A stretch of 64,000 bases of DNA from Emticicia aquatica (GCF_923079645.1 NZ_CAKLPY010000001.1:1942001-2006000); one strand, 5' to 3'; counted from the stretch's first letter, positions 38,098 through 46,977 are shown. Numbers and translations: made by a program. Notes: generated by a model from the sequence alone, not told the origin.

Positions 38098-38136
38098 AAA
38101 ACCATGCGAGCTTCCATGTCTTGCATGGTTTTTTTA
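38098..38136 (+). terminator. Terminator after malic enzyme
   Basis: Arms 38098-38107 and 38123-38132 (10 bp, AAAACCATGC type) with a 15-nt loop and a T run end the malic enzyme transcript. Confidence 0.75.
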
Positions 38137-38234
38137 TATAAAACAAACTATATTTGTTACTGAAATGTTGATTTATAAATACACAAAAGTATGCATTTAT
38201 AGACATTTTATTCAATAAAATACTTTCATCAACA

Positions 38235-39647
38235 ATGATTATCGAACAAATTTACACAGGTTGCTTAGCTCAAGGAGCATATTATATTGAATCAGAAGGA
38301 GAAGTAGCAATTATTGACCCACTGCGAGAAGTACATTCTTATATAGCTAAAGCTGAGAAAAATAATGCTAAAATAAAATACATTTTTGAAACACATTTTC
38401 ACGCAGATTTTGTTTCGGGTCATTTGGAATTATCAAAAAAAACAGGAGCTAAAATTGTCTATGGCCCTAATGCAAATCCAACCTTTGATTGTATTTTAGC
38501 CAAAGATGGTCAACTTTTTGAGATTGGTAAAATCAAAATAAAAGTCATCCATACTCCTGGACACACAATGGAATCGTCGTGTTTTTTATTAATCGACGAA
38601 AATAATTTAGAAAATTGTATTTTTACGGGAGATACCCTTTTTATTGGAGATGTTGGCCGCCCTGATTTGGCTCAAAAATCAAATCTAACAATTCAAGATT
38701 TAGCTGGATTTCTCTATACTTCGCTACACACAAAAATAATTTCATTGCCTGATAATTTGATTGTTTATCCTGCTCACGGTGCTGGTTCGGCTTGTGGGAA
38801 AAATATGAGCAAAGAAACTTTTGACACACTCGGTAATCAAAAAAAATCTAATTATGCTTTGCAACCACAGTCAAAAGAGCAATTTATTAGCAACGTAACC
38901 AACGGACTAACGCCTCCGCCCTACTATTTCCCGAAAAATGTCTTGATTAATAAAACAGGTGCTAAGTCAGTTGAAGATGTAAAAACGAGTGTACAAGCAC
39001 TTTCACCAGAAGCTTTTGAAGTTGCAGTAAATGAACTCGGAGCTGTAATGATTGACACTCGTTCTGCCCAGATTTTTAAAGATGGTTTTATTCCAAACTC
39101 AATTAATATTGGTATAAAAGGTGATTTTGCACCATGGGTTGGTACTCTCATTACGGACATCGAACAGCCCATTTTGTTTATTGCCGATGAAGAAAATATT
39201 GAAGAAGTAATCACTAGATTATCAAGAGTTGGCTACGATAATATCATCGGCTATTTAGATGGTGGATTGAAAAATTGGATTGAAAAAGGAAAAGAAACAG
39301 ACACAATTGAATCAATTTCGGCTGAAGATTTTGCAAAAATATTTACAAAAACTGAAGGGAATATTTTAGTTAAAGACGTAAGAAAAGAATCTGAATACAC
39401 AGCCGAACACGTTGATAATGCAGAATGTGTTACGTTAGCTTATTTGAGTAATAATATGGAGACTTTTTCAAAAAAAGAAATAAATTATCTTTACTGTGCA
39501 GGTGGTTATCGCTCAATGATTGCCGCTTCAATTTTGAAATCACGTGGCTTTGATAACGTTATTGATATTTCTGGTGGATTTGCTGCTATTGCAAAAACTA
39601 ATGTTCTTCGCTCAAATTTTGTGTGTCAATCTAAGTTAAAAGTATAA
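38235..39647 (+). CDS. MBL-fold hydrolase with two rhodanese domains
   Basis: The 470-residue protein starts with an ETHE1-like metallo-beta-lactamase domain (about 1-250): HFHADFVSGHLELS, HTPGHTMESS, FTGDTLFIGDVGRPDL and VYPAHGAGSACG hold the iron ligands expected for persulfide dioxygenases. Two rhodanese domains follow. The first (about 265-355) has IADEEN where the active-site Cys should be, so it is probably inactive; the second (about 365-460) has LYCAGGYRS with the Cys. This layout matches CstB-like enzymes that oxidise persulfides and transfer sulfur. Two YeeE/YedE transporter genes follow at 31 and 3 bp, so an operon for sulfide or thiosulfate handling is likely. Confidence 0.88.
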   Translation: MIIEQIYTGCLAQGAYYIESEGEVAIIDPLREVHSYIAKAEKNNAKIKYIFETHFHADFVSGHLELSKKTGAKIVYGPNANPTFDCILAKDGQLFEIGKIKIKVIHTPGHTMESSCFLLIDENNLENCIFTGDTLFIGDVGRPDLAQKSNLTIQDLAGFLYTSLHTKIISLPDNLIVYPAHGAGSACGKNMSKETFDTLGNQKKSNYALQPQSKEQFISNVTNGLTPPPYYFPKNVLINKTGAKSVEDVKTSVQALSPEAFEVAVNELGAVMIDTRSAQIFKDGFIPNSINIGIKGDFAPWVGTLITDIEQPILFIADEENIEEVITRLSRVGYDNIIGYLDGGLKNWIEKGKETDTIESISAEDFAKIFTKTEGNILVKDVRKESEYTAEHVDNAECVTLAYLSNNMETFSKKEINYLYCAGGYRSMIAASILKSRGFDNVIDISGGFAAIAKTNVLRSNFVCQSKLKV

Positions 39648-39678
39648 ATTTTGCCGATATAAAAACAAAAATTAAACG

Positions 39679-40245
39679 ATGATAGAGTTTATTAAACAAC
39701 CATGGCATTGGTCAATTGCTGGAATTATGATTGGACTAACAGTTCCAATTTTGTTACTTATTGGCAACAAAACTTTCGGAATTTCGTCTTCATTACGTCA
39801 CATCTGTGCCGCTTGTTTTCCAGCAAATCTTTCGTATTTCAATTATAATTGGCGAAAGGAAATTTGGAATCTATTCTTTGTATTTGGGGTCCTCCTAGGT
39901 GGAATTATCACGAATCAATTTCTTTCAAATCCAAATGATATTATAATCAATGAAAATACTATCCGTGATTTGAAAGCACTCGGCGTAACTGATTTTTCAA
40001 ATTTAATGCCTTCCGATATTTTTAGTGTTGATAACATTTTTACATTGAAAGGCTTAATTTTCTTTGTTATTGGTGGTTTTTTAGTCGGATTTGGAACTCG
40101 CTACGCGGGTGGTTGTACTTCTGGACATTCAATTATGGGTTTATCAAACCTCCAACTTCCGTCGTTAATTGCAACTATTTGCTTTATGGTAGGCGGTTTT
40201 GCAATGACAAACTTAATTTTACCTTACATTTTCAAATTATTTTAA
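39679..40245 (+). CDS. YeeE/YedE-family transporter subunit
   Basis: The 188-residue membrane protein has five to six hydrophobic segments and the family motif RYAGGCTSGHSIMGLS, where the Cys takes part in passing thiosulfate or sulfur species through the membrane. An additional Cys stretch (HICAACFPAN) lies near residue 45. It is one of two half-size proteins that together correspond to a full-length YeeE. It is coupled to its neighbour by a 3-bp gap. Confidence 0.88.
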   Translation: MIEFIKQPWHWSIAGIMIGLTVPILLLIGNKTFGISSSLRHICAACFPANLSYFNYNWRKEIWNLFFVFGVLLGGIITNQFLSNPNDIIINENTIRDLKALGVTDFSNLMPSDIFSVDNIFTLKGLIFFVIGGFLVGFGTRYAGGCTSGHSIMGLSNLQLPSLIATICFMVGGFAMTNLILPYIFKLF

Positions 40246-40248
40246 GCC

Positions 40249-40737
40249 ATGAATAATATAGAAAAACAAAAAATTGAAGAGTTTGTTTGTGACGCACCAA
40301 ATAATCAAGTTGCAAGCGAAAGTTTTGTCAGCAATTTGAAATATTTGTTCGTAGGCATTGTATTTGGAATCGTATTTATAAAAGCCGAAATTGTTTCTTG
40401 GTTCAGAATTCAGGAAATGTTTCGTCTTCAATCTTTTCACATGTATGGAGTTATTGGAACAGCTGTTGTAGTCGGAATGATTTCTGTACAAATAATAAAA
40501 CGTTTTAAAATAAAAACAATCAGTGGAGAAAGTGTTGTAATTCCCAAAAAACCATTCAATAAAGGTCAAATTTACGGAGGATTAATTTTTGGCTTAGGCT
40601 GGGCAATTACAGGAGCTTGCCCAGGCCCATTATTTGCACAAATTGGCTATGGATTTTTGGTGGTTGGAGTTACTTTTCTAAGTGCAATTGCAGGAACATG
40701 GGTTTATGGTGCTTTGCAAAGTAAATTACCTCATTGA
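40249..40737 (+). CDS. YeeE/YedE-family transporter, second half (DUF6691-like)
   Basis: The 162-residue protein has four hydrophobic segments and the pattern GLGWAITGACPGPLFAQIG, which is the counterpart of the Cys-containing motif in the preceding protein. The soluble N-terminal 25 residues (NNIEKQKIEEFVCDAP) are unusual. Pairs of this type are known next to persulfide dioxygenase or rhodanese genes, and act in import of thiosulfate or other sulfur compounds; the exact substrate here is unknown. Confidence 0.87.
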   Translation: MNNIEKQKIEEFVCDAPNNQVASESFVSNLKYLFVGIVFGIVFIKAEIVSWFRIQEMFRLQSFHMYGVIGTAVVVGMISVQIIKRFKIKTISGESVVIPKKPFNKGQIYGGLIFGLGWAITGACPGPLFAQIGYGFLVVGVTFLSAIAGTWVYGALQSKLPH

Positions 40738-40915
40738 CAAATTTGCGAAAATTATTAATTTTAGATAATCTACAAATAATATAGTAGTTTTACAGTAAAG
40801 TTTTTGAATAAGTAAATTGTCCTATTAAATTAATAGAAAAGCCTACGAAATCTTTCGAAAATAATCGGAAATTTGTATTAATTTCTAAATCGTTGTAAAT
40901 AATCATATCAATAAA

Positions 40916-41302
40916 ATGTTCGGAAAAGGCTCAAGGTTATATAGTATTTTTGCGATGAAATGTCCTAGATGTCACGAAGGTGATATTTTTGAAACCAAAA
41001 ATCCATACAAAAAAATGTCTGCAATGAAGCAAACTTGTTCTCATTGTGGTCTTCGTTATGAAAAAGAAATGGGCTTTTTTTTCGGAGCAATGTATGTAAG
41101 TTATATGCTCAATATTGCACTGTTTGTAACTTGTATTGTGGCCTATTTTGTACTTTTAGACCAATATATTGAAGGTTGGCTATTAATGACAATTTATGTT
41201 TCACTCACCGTCATTCTGATTCCAGTATATTACCGCCTTTCACGAATGATTTGGATAAATTTTTTTGAAAGCTATCATCCTGAAAAACGAGGAACAAGAT
41301 AA
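40916..41302 (+). CDS. DUF983 family membrane protein
   Basis: The 128-residue protein has a zinc-ribbon-like N-terminus (KCPRCHEGDIF and TCSHCGLRYEKEMGFFFGAMY) and two membrane helices (about 62-82 and 90-112). This corresponds to DUF983, a family of unknown function. The nearest methionine start gives MFGKGSRLYSIFAMKCPRC; translation may begin at the second Met (residue 14). It converges with an RDD gene across a shared terminator. Confidence 0.85.
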   Translation: MFGKGSRLYSIFAMKCPRCHEGDIFETKNPYKKMSAMKQTCSHCGLRYEKEMGFFFGAMYVSYMLNIALFVTCIVAYFVLLDQYIEGWLLMTIYVSLTVILIPVYYRLSRMIWINFFESYHPEKRGTR

Positions 41303-41336
41303 TGAAAAAAGGAGACTTTCGTCTCCTTTTTTCATT
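41301..41336. terminator. Bidirectional terminator between DUF983 and RDD genes
   Basis: A perfect 16-bp stem (41301-41316 with 41321-41336, loop TTTC) with A6/T6 flanks lies between the converging genes and overlaps the DUF983 stop codon. Confidence 0.85.
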
Positions 41337-41340
41337 ATTA

Positions 41341-41841
41341 CTAATTGGCATTTACAACTATCGATTTTGCCAACATATCATGAAATGTTTGTCTTTTGCT
41401 ATTAAAAAGGCATATTAACCACAAGAAGATAAAAACACAACCTGTAATAAATTTTAAGGTTGTACGTAGAAATGATTCAAAAATGCTCAATGAATCTCCT
41501 TCAATTCTAATAACTTTTATGCTAAACAACATTTTCCCTAAAGTACCTTGTTTTGGAGATGCAATCATTAACAAATCATAGAAAAAGCCTGTAAGAAAAA
41601 TAACTACAATTACTAATAATAAAACACCCGCAGCTCCAAATCCAGCCATCAAAATTTCGAATGCCCCTTTGACCAAATCTTCTCCAAATTGAAAATCTTC
41701 TAATCCAATAATTCCTAAAACACCGCCAAAAGGTTTCAGAATTATCGTAGTTAAAAATAATGAAACAATAAATACAAGTAAAAAATCAATGATAAAAGCA
41801 AAAAAACGCTTAAAAAATCCTGCAATTTTTACATTTTCCAT
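41341..41841 (-). CDS. RDD family membrane protein
   Basis: The 166-residue protein has three to four hydrophobic segments and the RDD pattern: FFKRFFAFIIDFLLVFIVSL at the start (R and D) and PKQGTLGKMLFSIKVIRIEG in the middle, with a final LICLFNSKRQTFHDMLAKSI. Members are small envelope proteins of mostly unknown function; some affect ion tolerance. It is alone on the minus strand and convergent with the DUF983 gene. Confidence 0.88.
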   Translation of the reverse strand: MENVKIAGFFKRFFAFIIDFLLVFIVSLFLTTIILKPFGGVLGIIGLEDFQFGEDLVKGAFEILMAGFGAAGVLLLVIVVIFLTGFFYDLLMIASPKQGTLGKMLFSIKVIRIEGDSLSIFESFLRTTLKFITGCVFIFLWLICLFNSKRQTFHDMLAKSIVVNAN

Positions 41842-41971
41842 AAATAATATTTTAGTTTTAGAGGTTAGAATTAACTATATTTTTCACAAGTAATGAAGTT
41901 TTTTAGATAATCACAAATTAGGTTCTTAAAATCATCTTTTCATTCATATCAACAATTCCACTCCTAATTTG

Positions 41972-41979
41972 TAACTTTG
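41972..41979 (+). promoter_or_regulatory. Possible -7 element for pseB-pseC
   Basis: TAACTTTG, followed by C as is usual, lies 80 bp upstream of the pseB start. No -33 TTG at the standard distance is seen. Confidence 0.4.
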
Positions 41980-42059
41980 CATTCATACTTAACCGAATTT
42001 AAAGGATTGATTCGACAAAAAAATCAAATTGATTCTCATTCTAATAAAATCATAAACAA

Positions 42060-43079
42060 ATGCTTGATTTAAACGGCAAATCAATACTCATTACTGGTGG
42101 AACTGGCTCATTTGGCAAAAAATTAGTTGAAACTATTTTTCACCGATTTCCAGATGTTAAAAGAGTGGTAATCTATTCTCGTGATGAATTGAAACAGTTT
42201 GAAATGCAACAAACTTACCCTCATCACAAATATCCAAATATTCGTTTTTTCATCGGAGATGTTCGTGACGGAGAGCGTTTAAAACGTGCTTGCGAAGGCA
42301 TAGATTATATTATTCACGCTGCTGCTTTAAAACAAGTTCCCGCCGCAGAATACAACCCAATGGAATGTATTAAAACGAATGTTTTTGGAGCTGAAAATGT
42401 GATTAATGCTGCTTTAGCAAATAATGTTCAGAAAGTTGTAGCTCTTTCGACTGACAAAGCTGCTGCTCCCATTAATTTATATGGTGCAACAAAACTCTGC
42501 TCAGATAAGCTTTTCGTTGCTGCCAATAATATGAGAGGCAGCCGAAAAATCACTTTTTCTGTTGTTCGTTATGGCAATGTAATTGGTTCTCGTGGCTCAG
42601 TAATGCCATTTTTCTTGGAAAAAGCTAAGACTGGTGTGTTGCCAATTACGGATGAACGTATGACACGCTTTAATATTTCGTTGGAAGATGGCGTTGAAAT
42701 GGTACTTTATGCTTTAGAAAATGCTTGGGGAGGGGAAATTTATGTTCCTAAAATTCCATCGTATAAAATTATGGATGTTGCAAAGGCAATCGGTCCAAAT
42801 TGTGAGTTTCCAAATGTTGGTATTCGTCCTGGTGAAAAGCTTCACGAAGAAATGATTACTGAAACCGACTCATTAAATACTATTGAAACAAAGAAATATT
42901 ACGTTATTATGCCATTTTCGCCAATTTGGAATATTGATGAATATCTCGCTACATTTAACGCAAAATTTGTACCTGAAGGTTTTAAATATAATTCTGGTAC
43001 AAACGACGAATGGTTGACAGTTGAGCAAATTCGTGATGAAATAAAAACCCACATTGATGCTGATTTTCAGCCGAAATAA
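42060..43079 (+). CDS. pseB: UDP-GlcNAc 4,6-dehydratase (inverting), PseB
   Basis: The 339-residue SDR-type enzyme has the nucleotide site TGGTGSFGKKLVET (about 15-28), HAAALKQVPAAEYNPMECI, catalytic STDKAAAPINLYGATKL and VRYGNVIGSRGSVMPFF. These are diagnostic for the C5-inverting dehydratase that makes the first intermediate of pseudaminic acid. The next gene, 8 bp later, is the matching aminotransferase, so the pair yields UDP-4-amino-4,6-dideoxy-AltNAc. The remaining pse genes are not in the window. Confidence 0.94.
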   Translation: MLDLNGKSILITGGTGSFGKKLVETIFHRFPDVKRVVIYSRDELKQFEMQQTYPHHKYPNIRFFIGDVRDGERLKRACEGIDYIIHAAALKQVPAAEYNPMECIKTNVFGAENVINAALANNVQKVVALSTDKAAAPINLYGATKLCSDKLFVAANNMRGSRKITFSVVRYGNVIGSRGSVMPFFLEKAKTGVLPITDERMTRFNISLEDGVEMVLYALENAWGGEIYVPKIPSYKIMDVAKAIGPNCEFPNVGIRPGEKLHEEMITETDSLNTIETKKYYVIMPFSPIWNIDEYLATFNAKFVPEGFKYNSGTNDEWLTVEQIRDEIKTHIDADFQPK

Positions 43080-43087
43080 TTATACGA

Positions 43088-44236
43088 ATGATTCCTTACG
43101 GAAAACAACATATTACTGACGAAGATATTGCAGCGGTTATCGAAACGCTGAAATCACCATTTTTGACTTCTGGACCAAAAGTAGCTGAATTTGAGGCTGC
43201 GTTCGCTCAATATATTGGCTGTAAATATGCCGTTGCAGTAGCCAATGGAACTGCTGCTTTGCATATCTCGTGCTTGGCCTTGGGTGTAAATGCAACTTCT
43301 AAAGTGATTACTTCGCCGATAACATTTTCTGCATCAGCCAATTGTGTCCGATATTGCGGAGGTGAAGTACATTTTGTTGATATTGACAAAGAAACCATTT
43401 TGCTCGATATTGATAAAGTACGAGATTTACTTGAAAAACACCCAAAAGGCACTTTCCAAGGCATTATTCCAGTCGATTTTGCAGGCTATCCTGTTGATAT
43501 GGAGGCTTTTAGAAAATTAGCCGATGAATTTGGGCTTTGGATTTTAGAAGACGCTTGCCATGCTCCTGGTGGCAATTTTACTAATATTGATGGTAAAAAT
43601 CATCTTTGTGGTGATGGAAGTTTAGCTGATTTAGCTATTTTTTCTTTTCATCCTGTCAAACATATTGCTACTGGTGAAGGCGGAATGGTCACAACAAATG
43701 ACGAAGAACTTTACAAAAAACTAAAACAATTTCGTTCTCATGGAATGGTTTATCAAGGAGATTCCGCTTTGATTGAAAATCATGGGGGTTGGTACATGGA
43801 ATTGCAAGAATTAGGTTATAATTATCGCATGCCCGATGTACTTTGTAATTTAGGTATTTCGCAATTGAAACGTGCCAATGAGGGTTTTATCAAAAGACAA
43901 GAAATTGCTAAACGGTACGATAAAGCTTTTGCCAATTCAAATGTAAAAATCATTGTTCCAAAGGAAAATTTTAGTCATGCCTATCATCTTTACGTGATTC
44001 AAGTTGAAGACAGAAAAGGCTTGTATGACTATTTACGAACGAAAGATATTTTTGCACAAGTACATTATGTTCCTGTTCATTTAATGCCTTATTACAAAAA
44101 TTTAGGTTCAAAAAAAGGGGATTGCCCGAATGCCGAAAAATACTATGAGCATTGTTTGAGTATTCCGATGTACCCTACGCTGACTTATGAGGAACAAACA
44201 TTTGTGATTCAAGAAATTTTAAATTTTGTTGGCTAA
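43088..44236 (+). CDS. pseC: UDP-4-amino-4,6-dideoxy-AltNAc transaminase, PseC
   Basis: The 382-residue PLP aminotransferase of the DegT/DnrJ/EryC1 family begins with MIPYGKQHITDEDIAAV and PFLTSGPKVAEFE, typical of PseC. The PLP-binding region is seen in ANGTAALHISCLAL, LEDACHAPGG and FSFHPVKHIATGEGGM (PLP lysine in PVKH). NYRMPDVLCNLGISQLKR is the dimer-interface motif. It converts the PseB product by amino transfer from glutamate. It is co-transcribed with pseB and convergent with the SGNH gene. Confidence 0.94.
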   Translation: MIPYGKQHITDEDIAAVIETLKSPFLTSGPKVAEFEAAFAQYIGCKYAVAVANGTAALHISCLALGVNATSKVITSPITFSASANCVRYCGGEVHFVDIDKETILLDIDKVRDLLEKHPKGTFQGIIPVDFAGYPVDMEAFRKLADEFGLWILEDACHAPGGNFTNIDGKNHLCGDGSLADLAIFSFHPVKHIATGEGGMVTTNDEELYKKLKQFRSHGMVYQGDSALIENHGGWYMELQELGYNYRMPDVLCNLGISQLKRANEGFIKRQEIAKRYDKAFANSNVKIIVPKENFSHAYHLYVIQVEDRKGLYDYLRTKDIFAQVHYVPVHLMPYYKNLGSKKGDCPNAEKYYEHCLSIPMYPTLTYEEQTFVIQEILNFVG

Positions 44237-44240
44237 AGCA

Positions 44241-44276
44241 AATTATAGAGTCATTTAAAAAAATAACTCTATAATT
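44241..44276. terminator. Hairpin between pseC and the SGNH gene
   Basis: A perfect 11-bp stem (44241-44251 with 44266-44276, 14-nt loop) lies between converging genes and overlaps the stop codon of the SGNH gene. T tracts after the stem are weak on both strands, so efficiency is doubtful. Confidence 0.45.
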
Positions 44277-45297
44277 TCTCATTTACTTCATCTAGCCAAA
44301 TTTGCTTCCCATCGCAGTTCCAATGCGTATCTCCAATATCATAAAGCATTTTCTTTGATTTTTTGAAAGGAGTATAAACATCAAAAAATGGCATTTTTAG
44401 ACTCGAATGCTGCTGTATTCTATCAATTAAATGATTATATTTCCCTAAATCTGTTCCTAAAATAGATGTTTTATTAGGAGCAATTGTCAAATAAACTTCA
44501 TCAAAACCAAGCTTTTTATAATGTTGGTAAGTTAAATTCAGATTTTCAACCATTTTGGTAACTTCATTGTCCGAGATTTTATCAAAACTTGAATGAATTC
44601 CTGAAGATTGTGCATCAGCATAATATAAAATATGTTTTTTATCTTTCGATAGCATTACATTTTTGTCCACTCTATTAAAACAATGCCAATTGACCCAAGC
44701 TTTCCATTCTTTAAAAGTCAAGAAAAAATTGGATGAAAATAGCACAGATTCATGTCTTTCGGCACTATAAGGAATGTGTCCTTTTATAATTCTTTCCAAA
44801 ATACTTCTCCCATCAATTTTACCCGTATCAGACTCATTATCAACCAATTGCAAGTTCATATACGGCTTGACAAAACGCTCTCTAAAATGTCTTTCTACTG
44901 TTTCGATTATCAAAATATTTCGTTTTGTCGTATCTATTTTTATTCTGATAGTATCGGTAATAAAAAACCTTTGATAATTATCAAGGCCTTTAAAATGATT
45001 TTTCTCAATTCGCTCATTTTCAGTAAAACTATCACCAAGTAGAATTAATGAAGTATGATTTGATTCAGTTGTTTCAGGAATATTACATTTTTGTAAAGGC
45101 ACTTTAAATTGAGCTAAATTTGACATTCGGTAAAGGTCTCCATATCGGTAATCGCTAGGGATAACTTTATTTAGAGCAAGCCATTTTGCAAAATCTTCCG
45201 AAAAACCCAAAAACCATAAAAATGAGAATAAGGTCAAAAAGCCAAATTTTATCATTTTTTTATTTGATAATCCTATGATATTCATAAAATATTGCAT
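44269..45297 (-). CDS. AlgX/AlgJ-like SGNH acetyltransferase-associated protein
   Basis: The 342-residue protein has an N-terminal membrane anchor or signal (IKFGFLTLFSFLWFLGF) and SGNH-like blocks: SLILLGDSFTENERIE (nucleophile Ser), a middle VYLTIAPNKTSILG and a C-terminal DIGDTHWNCDGKQIW (Asp/His). It follows an MBOAT gene by 15 bp, the classic partnership seen in alginate and other polysaccharide O-acetylation (AlgI with AlgJ/AlgX). It would transfer the acyl group to a glycan in the periplasm. The first ATG (45297) gives 14 residues before MIKFGF, so the start is uncertain. Confidence 0.7.
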   Translation of the reverse strand: MQYFMNIIGLSNKKMIKFGFLTLFSFLWFLGFSEDFAKWLALNKVIPSDYRYGDLYRMSNLAQFKVPLQKCNIPETTESNHTSLILLGDSFTENERIEKNHFKGLDNYQRFFITDTIRIKIDTTKRNILIIETVERHFRERFVKPYMNLQLVDNESDTGKIDGRSILERIIKGHIPYSAERHESVLFSSNFFLTFKEWKAWVNWHCFNRVDKNVMLSKDKKHILYYADAQSSGIHSSFDKISDNEVTKMVENLNLTYQHYKKLGFDEVYLTIAPNKTSILGTDLGKYNHLIDRIQQHSSLKMPFFDVYTPFKKSKKMLYDIGDTHWNCDGKQIWLDEVNEKL

Positions 45298-45312
45298 CTA
45301 ATTTCGAGATTT

Positions 45313-46722
45313 TTAAAACTGAAAATAAATAAACTGATTAGAACTAAACACACCCAAAAAATAGCAAAGCAACAATAAACCAACAAATTTCAAGTAAAAT
45401 TGGGGTGTTTTTTGTGTCGAAATTTTCATCATTAATTTATCTTTCAGCAAAAGAATTAAAATCAACACCCAACAAAATATCATTTCATTGGTATTCAATG
45501 GCGTTGCAATAGAATCGTAATTTGAAAAATTGAATATTTTCTGAAAAATAATCATTGAATTTGTAAAGCCTTTTGCACGAAAAAAAACCCAAGTAAACAT
45601 TACTAAGACAAACGTAAAAACAAGATTAAAACCATTTATCAGGTTTTCGGAAAACACCTTATTAAAAGAAAATTTAAAGTATTTATCACGTATTTGTGCT
45701 AAAACCAAGTAAATTCCGTGTAATGCCCCCCAAATAATAAATGTCCAAGCAGCTCCATGCCAAAATCCGCTCATCATAAAAACGAAGAATACATTAAAGT
45801 ATCTACGAAATTCTCCTACCCTATTTCCGCCTAACGGAATGTACAGATAATCACGAAACCAACCAGAAAGTGAAATATGCCAACGACGCCAAAACTCGCT
45901 AATTGATTTTGAAAAGTAAGGTGCGTCAAAGTTTTCCATCAGTTTAAAACCCATCACTCTTGCCGCACCAATGGCTATATCTGAATACCCAGAAAAATCA
46001 CAGTAAATTTGAAAAGTAAAAAATAGCGTCGCAACTAAAAGAGTTAAACCATTATGATTTTGTGGATTATCATAGCAATAATCTACAACCATAGATAGAC
46101 GGTCTGCAATTACTACTTTTTTAAACATTCCCCAAGCCATTCTCATCAAACCCTCTTTCAGATTTTCAAAATCATACTTAAAACTTGAATGAAATTGCCA
46201 AAGTAAATTTTGCGGACGCTCAATTGGGCCCGCGACTAACTGGGGGTAAAACATCACATAAAGTGCATAAATACTAAAATCTTTTTCGGCTTTTTGATTT
46301 CCTCGATATACTTCAATTGTATAACTCATTGCCTGAAAAGTATGAAATGAGAGTCCAATCGGTAATAATATTTTCAATAATTCAAGATGCGTTTCTGAGC
46401 CAAGTCTAAAATAAACATTATTGATGTTTTCGATAAAAAAGTTATAATATTTAAAATAAGCTAAAAAACCAATATTAGAGATAAGACTTATGATTAGTAG
46501 CCATTTTCGTTTATTACCAGAAGCTTCGGCAATCCAAATTCCAGCAAAATAATCAACCACAATTGTAACAAAAAGAATAAGAATATAAATTGGTTGAAAA
46601 ACAGCATAGAAATAACAACTAGCCAAAAGTAAGAGCCAAACTCGTCCACGATGTGGCAAACTAAAATAAGCCAATGTAACAACTATAAAAAAAAATATAA
46701 ATTGAAGAGAATTAAATAACAT
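45313..46722 (-). CDS. MBOAT family O-acyltransferase (AlgI/DltB-like)
   Basis: The 469-residue polytopic protein starts with MLFNSLQFIFFFIVVTLAYF, typical of the AlgI branch. Signatures include GLSFHTFQAMSYTIEVYRG, YPQLVAGPIERPQNLLWQF, the catalytic area FWRRWHISLSGWFRDYLYIP, and a second conserved His in GFWHGAAWTFIIWGALHG. It moves acyl groups across the inner membrane to modify extracytoplasmic polysaccharides. The following SGNH gene would complete the reaction. The acceptor glycan is not deducible; pseudaminic acid genes lie next to it on the other strand. Confidence 0.93.
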   Translation of the reverse strand: MLFNSLQFIFFFIVVTLAYFSLPHRGRVWLLLLASCYFYAVFQPIYILILFVTIVVDYFAGIWIAEASGNKRKWLLIISLISNIGFLAYFKYYNFFIENINNVYFRLGSETHLELLKILLPIGLSFHTFQAMSYTIEVYRGNQKAEKDFSIYALYVMFYPQLVAGPIERPQNLLWQFHSSFKYDFENLKEGLMRMAWGMFKKVVIADRLSMVVDYCYDNPQNHNGLTLLVATLFFTFQIYCDFSGYSDIAIGAARVMGFKLMENFDAPYFSKSISEFWRRWHISLSGWFRDYLYIPLGGNRVGEFRRYFNVFFVFMMSGFWHGAAWTFIIWGALHGIYLVLAQIRDKYFKFSFNKVFSENLINGFNLVFTFVLVMFTWVFFRAKGFTNSMIIFQKIFNFSNYDSIATPLNTNEMIFCWVLILILLLKDKLMMKISTQKTPQFYLKFVGLLLLCYFLGVFSSNQFIYFQF

Positions 46723-46847
46723 TGATGCTGCGAGGTTCAGAGTGCATTATTTTAATTTCAAAGTTCAGCCTAATTATTAAAGTTTCAAAGCGTTTTTGCA
46801 TAGAATCCTGAAATTTCAGGAATTGTTAATGTTTTTTCTGAAGTAAA

Positions 46848-46879
46848 TTTGACTTTTAAAAACTAAGGTGCTATCTTTG
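46848..46879 (+). promoter_or_regulatory. Promoter of tRNA-Arg
   Basis: TTTG (46848-46851), 20 nt, then TATCTTTG (46872-46879), 13 bp before the mature tRNA start. This is an almost ideal Bacteroidota primary-sigma promoter and anchors the consensus used for other promoters here. Confidence 0.85.
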
Positions 46880-46891
46880 CAAAACTAATTC

Positions 46892-46965
46892 GGTCCCGTA
46901 GCTCAGCTGGATAGAGCAACAGATTTCTAATCTGTGGGTCACAGGTTCGAATCCTGTCGGGATCA
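46892..46965 (+). tRNA. tRNA-Arg (anticodon UCU)
   Basis: The acceptor stem GGTCCCG pairs with CGGGATC (one G-U pair), the D arm is GCTCAGCTGGATAGAGC, the anticodon stem ACAGA/TCTGT encloses the loop TTTCTAA with anticodon TCT, the variable loop is short, and the T arm is ACAGG TTCGAAT CCTGT. The discriminator base is A; no CCA is encoded. It reads AGA (and AGG) codons, which are frequent in AT-rich genomes. Confidence 0.96.
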
Positions 46966-46977
46966 CAAAACTGCTAC

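Noticed and set aside
46892-46965. tRNA-Arg as an integration (att) site
   Set aside because: The sequence after the tRNA holds a terminator and an ordinary operon; no repeated 3' tRNA fragment or integrase was found in the window.
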